Position numbers and translations under genes: made by a program | DNA from: Marinococcus luteus_A | Lineage (GTDB): Bacteria > Bacillota > Bacilli > Bacillales > Marinococcaceae | Direction of reading: 5' to 3' | DNA length: 64,000 nt | NCBI RefSeq assembly: GCF_034497705.1 | Contig: NZ_JAXRUV010000004.1 | Location: 186,001 to 250,000 of the forward strand | In this document: positions 42,372 to 51,247 of the stretch, piece after piece | How positions within the stretch are numbered: the first letter of the stretch is position 1 | Layout: each line of letters starts with the position of its first letter | Notes under the pieces: generated by a model | Database searches by the model: none | What the model was told of the DNA's origin: nothing | The model's input: the letters and a program-made list of their open reading frames with translations, nothing else

Positions 42372-43451
42372 TTATTTGCCAACATACACAGACTGAGGCC
42401 GGATGATCCGGTTATCATTTCGCTGCTCTGCAATATGAGCACTCCAGCCGACACTTCGTGAAAGAGCGAATGTTGGAGTGAATAAGCTTTTAGGAAGCTT
42501 GACGGCCTTTAAAACAGCGGCTGCATAGAATTCTACATTAGTATAAAGCTTTCTTCCCGGCTTGTATTCCTCCAGCAGCTGCACCGCCTTTTGTTCTACA
42601 TAATACGCAGTATCAAGCCAGTCATTTTCACCTGCAATGCTTTCACATATTTTCTTTAATGCTTCTGCTCTCGGATCTGTCGTTTTATATACCCGGTGGC
42701 CGAACCCCATCAGCCGCTCCCCGGACTCTATTTTCGCCCGCAGCCATACTTCTGCGTTTTCTTTGCCTCCTATAGCTTCAAGCATCTCAATGACTCCTCC
42801 CGGTGCTCCTCCGTGAAGCGGACCTTTCAGGGCTCCAATTGCCCCGACAGCAGCTGAAAAGAAATCTGACTCTGTAGAAGCAATCACCCGGGAAGTAAAG
42901 GTGGAAGCATTCATGCCATGCTCCATCGTTAAAATTAAATACGCTTCGAGTGCCCGGATCTCTGCTTCTGCTGGCTTTTGGCCGTGGAGCATATACAAAT
43001 AATTCGCTGTATGGGAAAGATTGGGGTCCCCCTGCACAATTTCTTTCTGCTGAAGCGAACGATGGCGGCAGGCGATAATGACTGGCAGCACAGCGATCAG
43101 CCTTTCAGCCTGATCGCGTAGCGGTTCTTCCAATGAAGCTTTTTCTGCCAACGCAGCCACTGCAGCCTCGATAACACTCATCATATTCAGATCATAAGGA
43201 AATTGCTCAATCATCTTACAAATATGCTCCGGCAGCTTTCGTTTTTTCTTCAGCGATTCTGTAAATACCTGCAGCTGCTGTTCACTAGGTTTTTCTCCTT
43301 CAAGCAGCAGATACGCGGCTTCTTCAAATGAAGATTCAAGTGCTATGTCTCCCGCCGGGCGCCCCCTGTAAACCAGTCTCCCCTTTTCTCCGTCGACCAT
43401 ACTGACGGCAGTTTCGGCAGCAACTACATTTTCCAGTCCTTTTCCTTCCAT
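42372..43451 (-). CDS. citA: Citrate synthase, CitA-like
   Basis: Type II-like short citrate synthase of 359 residues. Motifs are 'GMNASTFTSRVIAST', 'GALKGPLHGGAPGGVIEM' (His of oxaloacetate binding) and 'LMGFGHRVYKTTDPRA' with the catalytic His; the Asp follows in the 'NVEFYAAAVL' region. It condenses acetyl-CoA and oxaloacetate. Divergence from a LysR regulator matches the B. subtilis citR-citA arrangement, where CitA is the minor citrate synthase repressed by CitR. An AAGGAGG site precedes the ATG. Confidence 0.9.
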   Translation of the reverse strand: MEGKGLENVVAAETAVSMVDGEKGRLVYRGRPAGDIALESSFEEAAYLLLEGEKPSEQQLQVFTESLKKKRKLPEHICKMIEQFPYDLNMMSVIEAAVAALAEKASLEEPLRDQAERLIAVLPVIIACRHRSLQQKEIVQGDPNLSHTANYLYMLHGQKPAEAEIRALEAYLILTMEHGMNASTFTSRVIASTESDFFSAAVGAIGALKGPLHGGAPGGVIEMLEAIGGKENAEVWLRAKIESGERLMGFGHRVYKTTDPRAEALKKICESIAGENDWLDTAYYVEQKAVQLLEEYKPGRKLYTNVEFYAAAVLKAVKLPKSLFTPTFALSRSVGWSAHIAEQRNDNRIIRPQSVYVGK

Positions 43452-43499
43452 TATAGCTTCCTCCTTTATGATTGTTACATTAAGTCTAGCGCAGGTATA

Positions 43500-43533
43500 T
43501 AATAATAAATATTAAATAAATTCATCATTATTA
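43500..43533. promoter_or_regulatory. Candidate LysR (CitR) binding region
   Basis: AT-rich inverted repeat TAATAAT-N20-ATTATTA lies midway between citA and citR. LysR regulators usually bind such sites in divergent promoters. The low complexity of the region limits confidence. Confidence 0.4.
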
Positions 43534-43565
43534 ATAACATTATCTTATTAAAAAAGGAGGCTATC

Positions 43566-44429
43566 ATGAAAATAGAGTGGCTGGAGACGTTCACTACCGC
43601 AGCTCTATATGAGAATTTCCGCCAGGCGGCGGAAGTACTTTTTATTACTCAGCCTGCGGTAACTATCCATATCCACAATCTTGAAAAACAGCTGGGATTT
43701 AAATTATTTGTCTCTAAAGGCCGCCGAGTCACACTGAGCCCGGACGGGCGTCGGTTTCTCCCGCATGCTCAGGCTATTCTTAAAAGTTATCATTTCGGAC
43801 TTGAGGACATGGAGCAGTGGCAGCAGGGCAAGACACGCACACTGACCATCGCCGTTTCCCCGCTCCTTGCGGTATCGATGCTTCCCCGGGTTATACGCAG
43901 GTTTATAAAAACCTATCCGCATATTGACGTAGTCATCAATGTTCAGGAATCTGCTCTCATTGAACGCCGTCTCCATGATGGCTCTGCCGACCTCGGCCTT
44001 TCTCTGCTCCCGGCTTCTGGAAGCGATATGCACCAGAAACTGCTGCATCAGGAGCCGGTGCTTTTAATTGCCCCTCATGACGGAGGTGATGCTGAAACAG
44101 CTCTGCCTCTCGACAGTACGGAAGTCCTGACGAAAAATGTCGTTTTCACCTACAATCATCCAGGCTATTGGGAAACACTGCTTCGAAAGCTGCGGACGCG
44201 CTTCCCCGCACTGCAGACGATGGAGGTTTCCCAGAGTCACGTAACGAAACGGTTTATCGAAGAAGGTCTCGGCGTTTCTTTTCTCCCCCGTTCTGCAGTG
44301 AGAAGGGAGCTTGCAGAAGGAAGGGTACTTCACGTGGACGCCCCGGAATTCGATCTTCCGCAGGCTTCAACCTACCTTTTGTATAAGTACACAAACGAAG
44401 AGGTCTTTCAGTTTCTTGATTATGTATAG
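43566..44429 (+). CDS. citR: LysR-family regulator, CitR-like
   Basis: LysR-type regulator of 287 residues. The N-terminal winged helix is 'WLETFTTAALYENFRQAAEVLFITQPAVTIHIHNLEKQLG', and the periplasmic-binding-like effector domain begins near residue 90 ('RTLTIAVSPLLAVSMLPRVIRRF'). Divergent to citA with 114 bases between starts, as in B. subtilis, where CitR represses citA. AAGGAGG precedes the ATG. Confidence 0.85.
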   Translation: MKIEWLETFTTAALYENFRQAAEVLFITQPAVTIHIHNLEKQLGFKLFVSKGRRVTLSPDGRRFLPHAQAILKSYHFGLEDMEQWQQGKTRTLTIAVSPLLAVSMLPRVIRRFIKTYPHIDVVINVQESALIERRLHDGSADLGLSLLPASGSDMHQKLLHQEPVLLIAPHDGGDAETALPLDSTEVLTKNVVFTYNHPGYWETLLRKLRTRFPALQTMEVSQSHVTKRFIEEGLGVSFLPRSAVRRELAEGRVLHVDAPEFDLPQASTYLLYKYTNEEVFQFLDYV

Positions 44430-44432
44430 AAA

Positions 44433-44459
44433 AAGGTGCCGGCTTCCCGCCGGCACCTT
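44433..44459. terminator. Bidirectional terminator after citR
   Basis: Perfect 11-bp stem AAGGTGCCGGC / GCCGGCACCTT with a 5-base loop between convergent genes. Confidence 0.88.
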
Positions 44460-44469
44460 CTGCTCTGTA

Positions 44470-45795
44470 TTAAAAGCTTTCCTTCAGCCATTCAAGAAAA
44501 AGCTCATAATCCTCTTCTACCCGCTCTTTGTAAAATCTCGACCACATAACCATTTCCTCAATAAAAATTTCTTCGTCGTCTCCAATGGCTTTTAAAATTT
44601 CATCTTCGCTGTGATAATCAAGCAGCCCCTGTTGAATATCAATATCTGCCCGGGCATGAACTTTTGCTGATATTTTCCCCATTGTTTTTACCGTGTGGTG
44701 CATCCGTTTCGGTTTCTCCAAATGCTTACTTTTTAAATCTTTGTCGTACGGTGACCGTTCCCGCACGTAGTAGTCGCGGTGCTGCAGCGTGAAATAGCCT
44801 AAATAGGGGTCGGCCAGATGGTGCATCGCCCGCTGGGTTTTAATCACCCGATTACCCTGGTGTTTATTTGTGACCCAGAACTTTTCCTCGTACGGGAAAA
44901 AGTAAGCTGGAATTGGCGTCCGTGCTTCTTTTGCTTCCAAAATCACGTGGTCCTCTCCGCCTTCAATTAAAATGTAAAAACGCTTCAGGCCGGTGGAGCC
45001 AATACCGGCGCCTGTCTTTTTCACTATATCCTTGATTTCATAATGCTCTTCGGTCTGGTAGCTTTTCTCTTCCAGACTGCCTAAATACTGGTCCCAGATT
45101 TTTATTATTTCCTGATACTCTTTATCGGTTACCGAATCCAGCTTTGACTTCTCCCTCTCAAATACATGATCACCGCTTTCATTAACGAAAGTCTGTTTTT
45201 CCAGCTCATGGGTGGCTTTTCGGTCCTCAAGCTTTTCGAGCGTCTTTTTGATTGGCTGCTTTGTGTTTTTTGAAGTAAACTGCGTTTTCACCGGATCTTT
45301 TTTGCCTTTTTTAAATTTTTTCAGACGTTTATAATAGGAGTCTAAATACGTTCGCACGAAAGCGTCCCGTTCATCGTCTTCAAACCCCTGCTGCATCGCA
45401 AACAGCCGGATGCTGACCACCATACGTAGTACATCGTACAGATAAGAACCAAGGTAGCCCTCATCAAAATCATCCACATCAAAAACAATTTCTCCGTTCT
45501 CATTCTGAAAGCTGCTGAAGTTCTCCATATGCATATCGCCCATAATCCAGGTAGGTCTGTCTTCTGGTGTATGATGCCGGAACGGGATATTAACTACATC
45601 GTAGTAAAACAAATACGCACTTCCCCGAAAGAAGCTGTAGGGATCCTGCTTCATCTTGACGTATTTCGCCTTGCGGCGCGTTTTGTTCAGATTCATCAGC
45701 CGGTCATCGAATTGATCAAGAATGGTTGCCAGCGTCTGCTTGCGAAGGTATTTTTTCGTCGTGTAAAAATCCAGTTCTTTATTTTGTTCCGCCAC
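44470..45795 (-). CDS. DUF2252-family protein
   Basis: Protein of about 441 residues matching DUF2252, a kinase-like fold related to APH enzymes. Landmarks are 'WIMGDMHMENFSSFQNENGEIVFDVDDFDEGYLGSYLYD' (a GDxHxxN loop followed by a DxDDFD metal motif, as in APH kinases), 'RKAKYVKMKQDPYSFFRGSAYLF' and 'GIGSTGLKRFYILIEGG'. A phosphotransfer activity is likely from the fold but no substrate is known. The GTG at 45795, 8 bases after AGGAG, is the best start; the ATG at 45822 lies upstream of that site. Confidence 0.85.
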   Translation of the reverse strand: MAEQNKELDFYTTKKYLRKQTLATILDQFDDRLMNLNKTRRKAKYVKMKQDPYSFFRGSAYLFYYDVVNIPFRHHTPEDRPTWIMGDMHMENFSSFQNENGEIVFDVDDFDEGYLGSYLYDVLRMVVSIRLFAMQQGFEDDERDAFVRTYLDSYYKRLKKFKKGKKDPVKTQFTSKNTKQPIKKTLEKLEDRKATHELEKQTFVNESGDHVFEREKSKLDSVTDKEYQEIIKIWDQYLGSLEEKSYQTEEHYEIKDIVKKTGAGIGSTGLKRFYILIEGGEDHVILEAKEARTPIPAYFFPYEEKFWVTNKHQGNRVIKTQRAMHHLADPYLGYFTLQHRDYYVRERSPYDKDLKSKHLEKPKRMHHTVKTMGKISAKVHARADIDIQQGLLDYHSEDEILKAIGDDEEIFIEEMVMWSRFYKERVEEDYELFLEWLKESF

Positions 45796-45966
45796 CAAAT
45801 CTCTCCTTTTTATGAATTCCATTATTTTCTATCATATCATGTCAAAGCGCAGGTATCATTTACCCTCTTTTTTCCCTTCCCTTTCCTTTCTGCCTTTCGA
45901 AGCCTTACTATTTTTATGCTACAATCACTTTAATCTACGTTACTAATCAATAAAGAAGGTCTTTGT

Positions 45967-47070
45967 ATGTTTCCTGACTCTATATCTGTGCAGCCCGCCT
46001 GGCTGCGCCTTTTTATTACTGCAGCAGCTGCCTGTGCTGGCGGCTTCTTCTTTTCCATGCTGAACATTCCTGTTCCCTGGCTGCTCGGGCCGATGGCAGT
46101 GGTATTACTTTTTTCAAAGCTGCCGCAAGTGCAAATGTACTGGCCGCAGCCTCTTCGAAATATCGGATTAATCATTGTCGGCTATACGATCGGCCTGGCT
46201 TTTACGATGGAGACCTTTTATCAGATCGGCTCCCAGCTGCCAATGATGATCGGACTGACGATGCTGCTTCTTTTGTTTTCCGGATTAATGGCCTTCGGGT
46301 TTGCTTCTTTTTCCGGAGTCTCTCTGCCCACGGCTTTGACCGGGAGCATTCCGGGAGGACTCTCCCAGATGGTCACTCTCGCGGAAGAAGAAAAACAGAT
46401 TGATATTACGATCGTAACGTTTATGCAGGTGACTCGGATCATTTTAATTATGTTTCTAGTACCCGTGCTTGCGGTGAGCCCGCTATTTACAGACGGAGAC
46501 GCGGCTTCTGGAGGAGGCTCCGTTCAGACAGCGGCCTCCTGGAACGACCTTTTTCCTTCTGCTCTTCTGTTTCTTGGCCCCTGCGTCGCCGCAGCCTGGA
46601 CCGGACAAAAGCTCCGGCTTCCCACCTCCTACATGCTCGCACCGATGCTTGTGATGATCGGTGTTACGCTTACCGGCCTGCAGGCGCCGTCTCTCCCGGT
46701 TGTCATAACGAACGGGGCACAGCTTTTGATCGGCACTTATTTCGGCCTGCTGCTCCGGCCCGAAGAACTGCAGAAGAAAGTAAAAATAGGAGCCTTGACC
46801 ATAGCCGGTGGGGTCGTTCTAATCGCCGGGGCGTTCAGTCTCAGTCTGATTTTGGAACATATGCACCATGTTTCTCCCGCTACTGCCTTATTAAGCCTCG
46901 CTCCCGGCGGCATGGACCAGATGGGCATTATCGGGCGGGAAGTGAACGCAGACATTTCAATTGTTATCTGCTATCAGCTGTTTCGCATTCTGTTCATTTT
47001 TATAGCCGTGCCTCCAATACTGCGGTGGCTGTTTAAATGGATTAGAAAACGTGAGTCATTGCAGCACTAA
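45967..47070 (+). CDS. AbrB-family (PF05145) integral membrane protein
   Basis: Membrane protein of 367 residues made of two similar halves, each ending in 'SIPGGLSQMVTLAEE' or 'LAPGGMDQMGIIGRE', the family hallmark ('PGG-QM'). About ten helices. Databases often call it 'AbrB family transcriptional regulator' or 'ammonia monooxygenase-like', but there is no DNA-binding domain; the inverted repeat structure suggests a transporter. It is unrelated to the small AbrB DNA-binding fold. Substrate unknown. It ends at a clear hairpin. Confidence 0.82.
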   Translation: MFPDSISVQPAWLRLFITAAAACAGGFFFSMLNIPVPWLLGPMAVVLLFSKLPQVQMYWPQPLRNIGLIIVGYTIGLAFTMETFYQIGSQLPMMIGLTMLLLLFSGLMAFGFASFSGVSLPTALTGSIPGGLSQMVTLAEEEKQIDITIVTFMQVTRIILIMFLVPVLAVSPLFTDGDAASGGGSVQTAASWNDLFPSALLFLGPCVAAAWTGQKLRLPTSYMLAPMLVMIGVTLTGLQAPSLPVVITNGAQLLIGTYFGLLLRPEELQKKVKIGALTIAGGVVLIAGAFSLSLILEHMHHVSPATALLSLAPGGMDQMGIIGREVNADISIVICYQLFRILFIFIAVPPILRWLFKWIRKRESLQH

Positions 47071-47104
47071 AAGTATCCCTTTGACCAGAGCAAAGGGATA
47101 CTTT
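47070..47104. terminator. Bidirectional terminator between membrane protein and DUF2075 helicase genes
   Basis: 14-bp stem AAAGTATCCCTTTG / CAAAGGGATACTTT with a 7-base loop, followed by TT runs on both strands. Confidence 0.9.
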
Positions 47105-47110
47105 TTAATG

Positions 47111-49057
47111 TTATTCATAGCTGGAATAGTTTTCAGCTACCTCCAGGTCTTTTTTGAAAAAGCTCTCCGGCTTGTATTCGAGTTCCGTAAGCGCCAGCCG
47201 TTCTTTAAAATACTGCTCAAGCTCTTTATCCGTGCAGTAGATAAAGCACCCCTTCTGCCCTCTGGTCATTAACGTCCGGTAGGTGTTCCGGATAATTTCA
47301 TCGGCAAGCTTTCGGGCTTTTTCCGGCTCTTCCTTTATCATCTTTTTAATCCCTCGCAGTGACTGATCGGTTTTGGCCCGTTTCGTATAATCGGTCTGTA
47401 CTTCCCCGTCCCGGTACACGAGATCATCCCCGATAATGACGCCCACATAATCGAACTCAAGTCCCTGACATGTGTGAATGCAGCCCGCTTCTGTGACTGA
47501 TCCTGAGTCAATGGCCCACGTATTGGAGGTGTCAAGGTTCCAGCTGATACCAAAGCTGTGCTCCGGAATTGTAATATCGTGTGCGTTCGAATAGGCCCGC
47601 TCCTTTTTGGGCCACTCCCAGCAGTACCCGGCTACGAGCCTCGCTTTATTGTTTTGTTCATTTAACGCAGCAATCGTTTCATACAACTCATTTGGATCAC
47701 TGAATACCCGGAAATCGTAATCCTTTCCCATAAAGTGTTCATTGGCTGTATCCCGGATACCGAGCGTATCGTCGATCCAGGCCAGGTAGCCGTCGGAGCC
47801 GTTGCAGCGGAACTGGGAGGCGAGCTTCATCCGGTGCAGGACGCCGCCTGCCTGCTCAGTGAATGCTTCAATCTCTTTTGTCGTTCCTGCGTCCTTTAAG
47901 GTAACCCGCTGGTGTTCATCCATGAAAAACACCGCCAGCTTCGACGTATGAATGATTTCTTTCATCTGGTTTTCTCCAAGATTTTGAAACAAGCCGGACT
48001 TTTCATTTAAGCGGTGGGCTTCGTCTACGACAAGCACGTCCAATTCATCCTTCGGACGGTCCACGTAGCTGCCTGACCCCTTGAACAAATTATCAATATG
48101 GGTTTTTCGGTAGTCCTGCTTTAGTTTATTGGCGTACACATTTCTTGGCGCTGAATTTTTTGTTACATACTGTACGGTTTGATTTCTATTTGTCAGCTCC
48201 ACCAGCAAATTCACTGCAAGCACCGATTTTCCCGTCCCAGGCCCGCCTTCGATCACAAGCACCTGCTTGGTATCCGTACGTTTCGCTTTTTCGGCAAGCT
48301 GCAGGGCTGTTTCGTATACGACCTTCTGATCATCAATCATCAGAAATTCATCGTTGCCTGCGAGCATGCTGTTCAGCGTATCCTGCAGCGATTTTGACGG
48401 GCGTATTTTCCCTTTTTCGATTTTATAAATATTTTCTTTGTTATCCCCGTGCGTCAGGTATTGCTTAATAAAAGCACGGAGCTTCCCAGCTCCTCCCTTT
48501 GCAAATACAGGAGCCTGGTCCACGTAATAGGTGTAGACGTCGTCGGTGAGAGGTTCATTTTCTGACTGTAAAAGGTAGTTATGTAAATACGCGCACGGAT
48601 GCAGCTCAATATGATCCTTTTGAACATTCTCATTGTAGTCTTTAATAAGAGAGGCATACGACCAGGCTTGATAGGAAGGATGCGTGGTTTCCACGAGCCC
48701 TCCGCCCATTGCCGTTTTGACAATCGCTTCTTTTCCCTCAATTTTCTCCGCCCTGCTCCACTGCTTCAGCTCGACAATAACGATAGCAGGATCATTATTA
48801 TTTTTGCCGGATATTAAAAAATCCACCCGCTTCGACGTATAAGGAATTTTAAATTCAATCGCCACTCCGGCATTATCCGGAATATCGTCATCCATCAGCA
48901 CCCGGTACATGTACTGCATCGAATTATCCCAGGACCGCACCTCTGCTTCGTTGATTTTACCGACCTTAGACGTATAGTTGCTGCATATATTGGTAACCAG
49001 TTCATCGTGAAAAACGTCTTCTAGAAATTCATGTTTATTTGCTTCGTAGACGATCAA
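47111..49057 (-). CDS. DUF2075 helicase with PD-(D/E)XK-like N-terminus
   Basis: Protein of about 648 residues. Numbering here is from the TTG at 49063. The N-terminal part carries Asp81 in 'KRVDFLI' and Glu98-Leu-Lys100 in 'AIVIVELKQW', a pattern of PD-(D/E)XK nucleases. From about residue 268 a superfamily I-type helicase of the DUF2075 class begins, with Walker A GGPGTGKS at 273-280, box II 'VLVVDEAHRL' and the C-terminal 'IHTCQGLEFDYVGVIIGDDL' and 'TYRTLMTRGQKG' motifs. Such genes are common in defence and mobile regions. The best start is the TTG at 49057, 8 bases after AAAGGAG. Single-gene unit, base composition like the core genome. Confidence 0.82.
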   Translation of the reverse strand: MIVYEANKHEFLEDVFHDELVTNICSNYTSKVGKINEAEVRSWDNSMQYMYRVLMDDDIPDNAGVAIEFKIPYTSKRVDFLISGKNNNDPAIVIVELKQWSRAEKIEGKEAIVKTAMGGGLVETTHPSYQAWSYASLIKDYNENVQKDHIELHPCAYLHNYLLQSENEPLTDDVYTYYVDQAPVFAKGGAGKLRAFIKQYLTHGDNKENIYKIEKGKIRPSKSLQDTLNSMLAGNDEFLMIDDQKVVYETALQLAEKAKRTDTKQVLVIEGGPGTGKSVLAVNLLVELTNRNQTVQYVTKNSAPRNVYANKLKQDYRKTHIDNLFKGSGSYVDRPKDELDVLVVDEAHRLNEKSGLFQNLGENQMKEIIHTSKLAVFFMDEHQRVTLKDAGTTKEIEAFTEQAGGVLHRMKLASQFRCNGSDGYLAWIDDTLGIRDTANEHFMGKDYDFRVFSDPNELYETIAALNEQNNKARLVAGYCWEWPKKERAYSNAHDITIPEHSFGISWNLDTSNTWAIDSGSVTEAGCIHTCQGLEFDYVGVIIGDDLVYRDGEVQTDYTKRAKTDQSLRGIKKMIKEEPEKARKLADEIIRNTYRTLMTRGQKGCFIYCTDKELEQYFKERLALTELEYKPESFFKKDLEVAENYSSYE

Positions 49058-49117
49058 GGTCAAGGCTCCTTTCAGCTTGAAAAATAAATAAAAGTTGTTT
49101 ATGCAATTTACTTCTTA

Positions 49118-49723
49118 TCACGGGCTTCCAGCTTTAAACACGATGTCAGCCGGACGGCTTCTGAGTATTAATAACAGCTGCTCAGACATGTAATCGGGCT
49201 GGTGCTCAAATCCCCCGCGGACCCATTCGACAATCATTCCGAAAATGGCGTGAGAATGATAGCCGGCCTGCAGTGCCCGGTCGATACCGTCATCCTCTGC
49301 CTCATGTAAAAGATCCCCGAGAATCAGCTCCTGGAGAACGGAGGCTAATTTATGCTGAAAACCCGCAAGTGTATTTGATGTAAGGACGAGAGTGTAAAAG
49401 CACCTATGCTTCAGTACATGCTCGAATATTTTCACTGAAGACACCGTTAATTTTGGCAGCTCGAGCGTTGCTTTATTTTTATAAGGCTTCCGGAACGCTT
49501 CTTTTAAATCATCAGTGACCCCGTCCATGATTTCTTCGAGGAGCTGTTCTTTATAGTCATAGTGTTTATAGAACGTGCCGCGGTTAACATCAGCCCTTTC
49601 AACAACATTTGTAACCGTAATGGATGCAAAGTCCTTTTCCTCCATCCATTCCAGCAGAGACTGCTGCATTGCTTTTTTTGACTTTTTCACTCTTCGGTCT
49701 GTAGTTTCAGAGAATGAGTTCAT
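49118..49723 (-). CDS. TetR/AcrR-family regulator
   Basis: TetR repressor of about 201 residues from the ATG at 49723, which has GGGAGG nine bases upstream; the ATG at 49732 abuts that site. The helix-turn-helix is 'ITVTNVVERADVNRGTFYKHYDYKEQLLEEI'. The C-terminal part resembles TetR_C_7-type domains ('LVLTSNTLAGFQHKLASVLQELI'). Divergent to an SDR gene, which is its likely target. Confidence 0.85.
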   Translation of the reverse strand: MNSFSETTDRRVKKSKKAMQQSLLEWMEEKDFASITVTNVVERADVNRGTFYKHYDYKEQLLEEIMDGVTDDLKEAFRKPYKNKATLELPKLTVSSVKIFEHVLKHRCFYTLVLTSNTLAGFQHKLASVLQELILGDLLHEAEDDGIDRALQAGYHSHAIFGMIVEWVRGGFEHQPDYMSEQLLLILRSRPADIVFKAGSP

Positions 49724-49785
49724 AAGCCTCATCCTCCCTTCTTTTATTTTAAAATTATAAACAAAAAATCGTCATTTGTTTACTA

Positions 49786-49810
49786 ATCAACAATACATGC
49801 TTGTTTTGAT
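49786..49810. promoter_or_regulatory. Candidate TetR operator
   Basis: Imperfect inverted repeat ATCAACAA-N7-TTGTTTTGAT lies between the divergent tetR and SDR genes. Proposed only from position and symmetry. Confidence 0.4.
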
Positions 49811-49924
49811 GATTGTAGTTAAAAACCTGCATCTATTATACTACAAATAGAATCAATTTATTGAACAGATGTTGAATAAATAACCAATTTGTAAGCGAAT
49901 ACATTAATATTGGGAGGTAAGGTC

Positions 49925-50686
49925 ATGAAATTACAGGCAAAAACGGCGGTAGTAACTGGCGCCGCATCGGGAATGGGGAAAGCAATCGCTGAGCGTTTCG
50001 CTGCTGAAGGAGCAAAGGTGATTGTAGCAGATGTGAATAAGCAGGGAGCCGAGGAGGTGGCGGCATCAATTACGTCAAACGGTGGCACCGCTCAGGCAGT
50101 GGAAGTGAATGTAACCAAGGCTGAGGATATTCAAAATATGATTGATACAGCCGTCAGCGCTTACGGCACTCTGGATATTCTGGTCAACAACGCAGGTATT
50201 ATGGACGGCATGGAGGCTGCCGGAGATATTAGTGACGAAAGGTGGGACCTGCTGTTTGATATTAATACGAAAAGCGTCATGCGTGCTATTCGTTACGCGC
50301 TTCCTATCTTCCTGGAAAAAGAACGGGGAGTTATTATTAATACCGCCTCGACCGGCGGCTTGAACGGCGCTCATGCCGGAGCGGCCTATACAGCTTCAAA
50401 GCATGCCGTCGTCGGTCTGACTAAAAATACGGGCTTTATGTATGCAGACAAAGGTATTCGCTGCAACGCCATCGCCCCGGGAGCAGTACAAACCAACATT
50501 GGCTCTACAATGAAGGATATGAGTGAATTCGGCGCTTCCCGGACCCAGAAAACCCAGTCCCTCATCCCGCGTGTCGGTCAGGCCGAGGAAATTGCGAACG
50601 CAGCACTGTTTTTAGCCTCTGATGATGCAGGATTTATCAATGGCACGGTATTAACCGCAGACGGCGGCTGGACAGCAGGGTTTTAA
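49925..50686 (+). CDS. SDR-family oxidoreductase (FabG-like)
   Basis: Short-chain dehydrogenase of about 253 residues from the ATG at 49925, preceded by GGGAGGT. Cofactor motif TGAASGMG lies at 11-18 and NNAG near 88-91; the active site is Ser in 'NTASTGGLNG' and YTASK. The C-terminal 'DDAGFINGTVLTADGGWTAGF' is typical of FabG-like dehydrogenases. NAD(P)-dependent oxidation or reduction of an unknown alcohol/ketone. Probably controlled by the divergent TetR protein. Confidence 0.85.
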   Translation: MKLQAKTAVVTGAASGMGKAIAERFAAEGAKVIVADVNKQGAEEVAASITSNGGTAQAVEVNVTKAEDIQNMIDTAVSAYGTLDILVNNAGIMDGMEAAGDISDERWDLLFDINTKSVMRAIRYALPIFLEKERGVIINTASTGGLNGAHAGAAYTASKHAVVGLTKNTGFMYADKGIRCNAIAPGAVQTNIGSTMKDMSEFGASRTQKTQSLIPRVGQAEEIANAALFLASDDAGFINGTVLTADGGWTAGF

Positions 50687-50757
50687 AATTCTATTCTTTT
50701 TTCATTTCAAAAATCTAAGTCTTTTACAGTTTCCTAACAATGTTTTCAAATAAAATT

Positions 50758-50800
50758 TTAAACGGCTTGGTTCCAATATCATTGAAACCAAGCCGTTTAA
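50758..50800 (-). terminator. Terminator at the downstream edge of the AT-rich island
   Basis: 15-bp stem TTAAACGGCTTGGTT / AACCAAGCCGTTTAA, 13 bases past the SMI1-like stop on the minus strand, followed by AAATTTTATTT. It also faces the SDR gene from the other side. Confidence 0.75.
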
Positions 50801-50813
50801 GTGATTTGAAGAT

Positions 50814-51230
50814 TTAAATTTTATATAATTTCCCTAGAAATTCTTCAAAAGAATCGGCAACTTCTTCCGTATTGTTTGTTTCATGTTCCCATAAAACTAC
50901 TTTTGGAGCAGCTGCGGTATTTATATATTTAAAACAAAGGTAATTCCCCCCTGGATCTTCTGCAAAGGGAACTAAACGTTCTAAGCTTTTCTTTTCCAAT
51001 AAATCTTTTACTTGCAAAGGATTGTTATTGTATTCTTCACCAATTGGTAAAAGCCCTTTAACCATCCTTTCTTTTTCTGTTAAAGAATCATAAACATTAA
51101 ATCTAGGACGACCTCCGTTACATTCTCTCAATATCTTTTTATATTCTCTTGGTAATTCTATTTTAAATAGACTTTCTAATTCGTATAAGTCATTTTCAGT
51201 TATTTGCTTCTTGCAATATTTCCATTCCAT
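50814..51230 (-). CDS. SMI1/KNR4-family protein, probable immunity protein
   Basis: Protein of 138 residues with the SUKH fold pattern: 'ELESLFKIELPREYKKILRECNGGRPRF' (helix, LPREYK, NGG), 'VPFAEDPGGNYLCFKY' and a C-terminal 'VVLWEHE...VADSFEEFL'. SUKH proteins are common immunity proteins for nuclease toxins in polymorphic toxin systems. It is the last gene of the eight-gene unit, 17 bases after the WHH nuclease gene, the expected place for the cognate immunity gene. Confidence 0.85.
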   Translation of the reverse strand: MEWKYCKKQITENDLYELESLFKIELPREYKKILRECNGGRPRFNVYDSLTEKERMVKGLLPIGEEYNNNPLQVKDLLEKKSLERLVPFAEDPGGNYLCFKYINTAAAPKVVLWEHETNNTEEVADSFEEFLGKLYKI

Positions 51231-51247
51231 TAATTTAACGTCCTTTC

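Noticed and set aside
45967..47070. AbrB transcription regulator
   Set aside because: The database-style name is misleading; this is a polytopic membrane protein without a DNA-binding fold.
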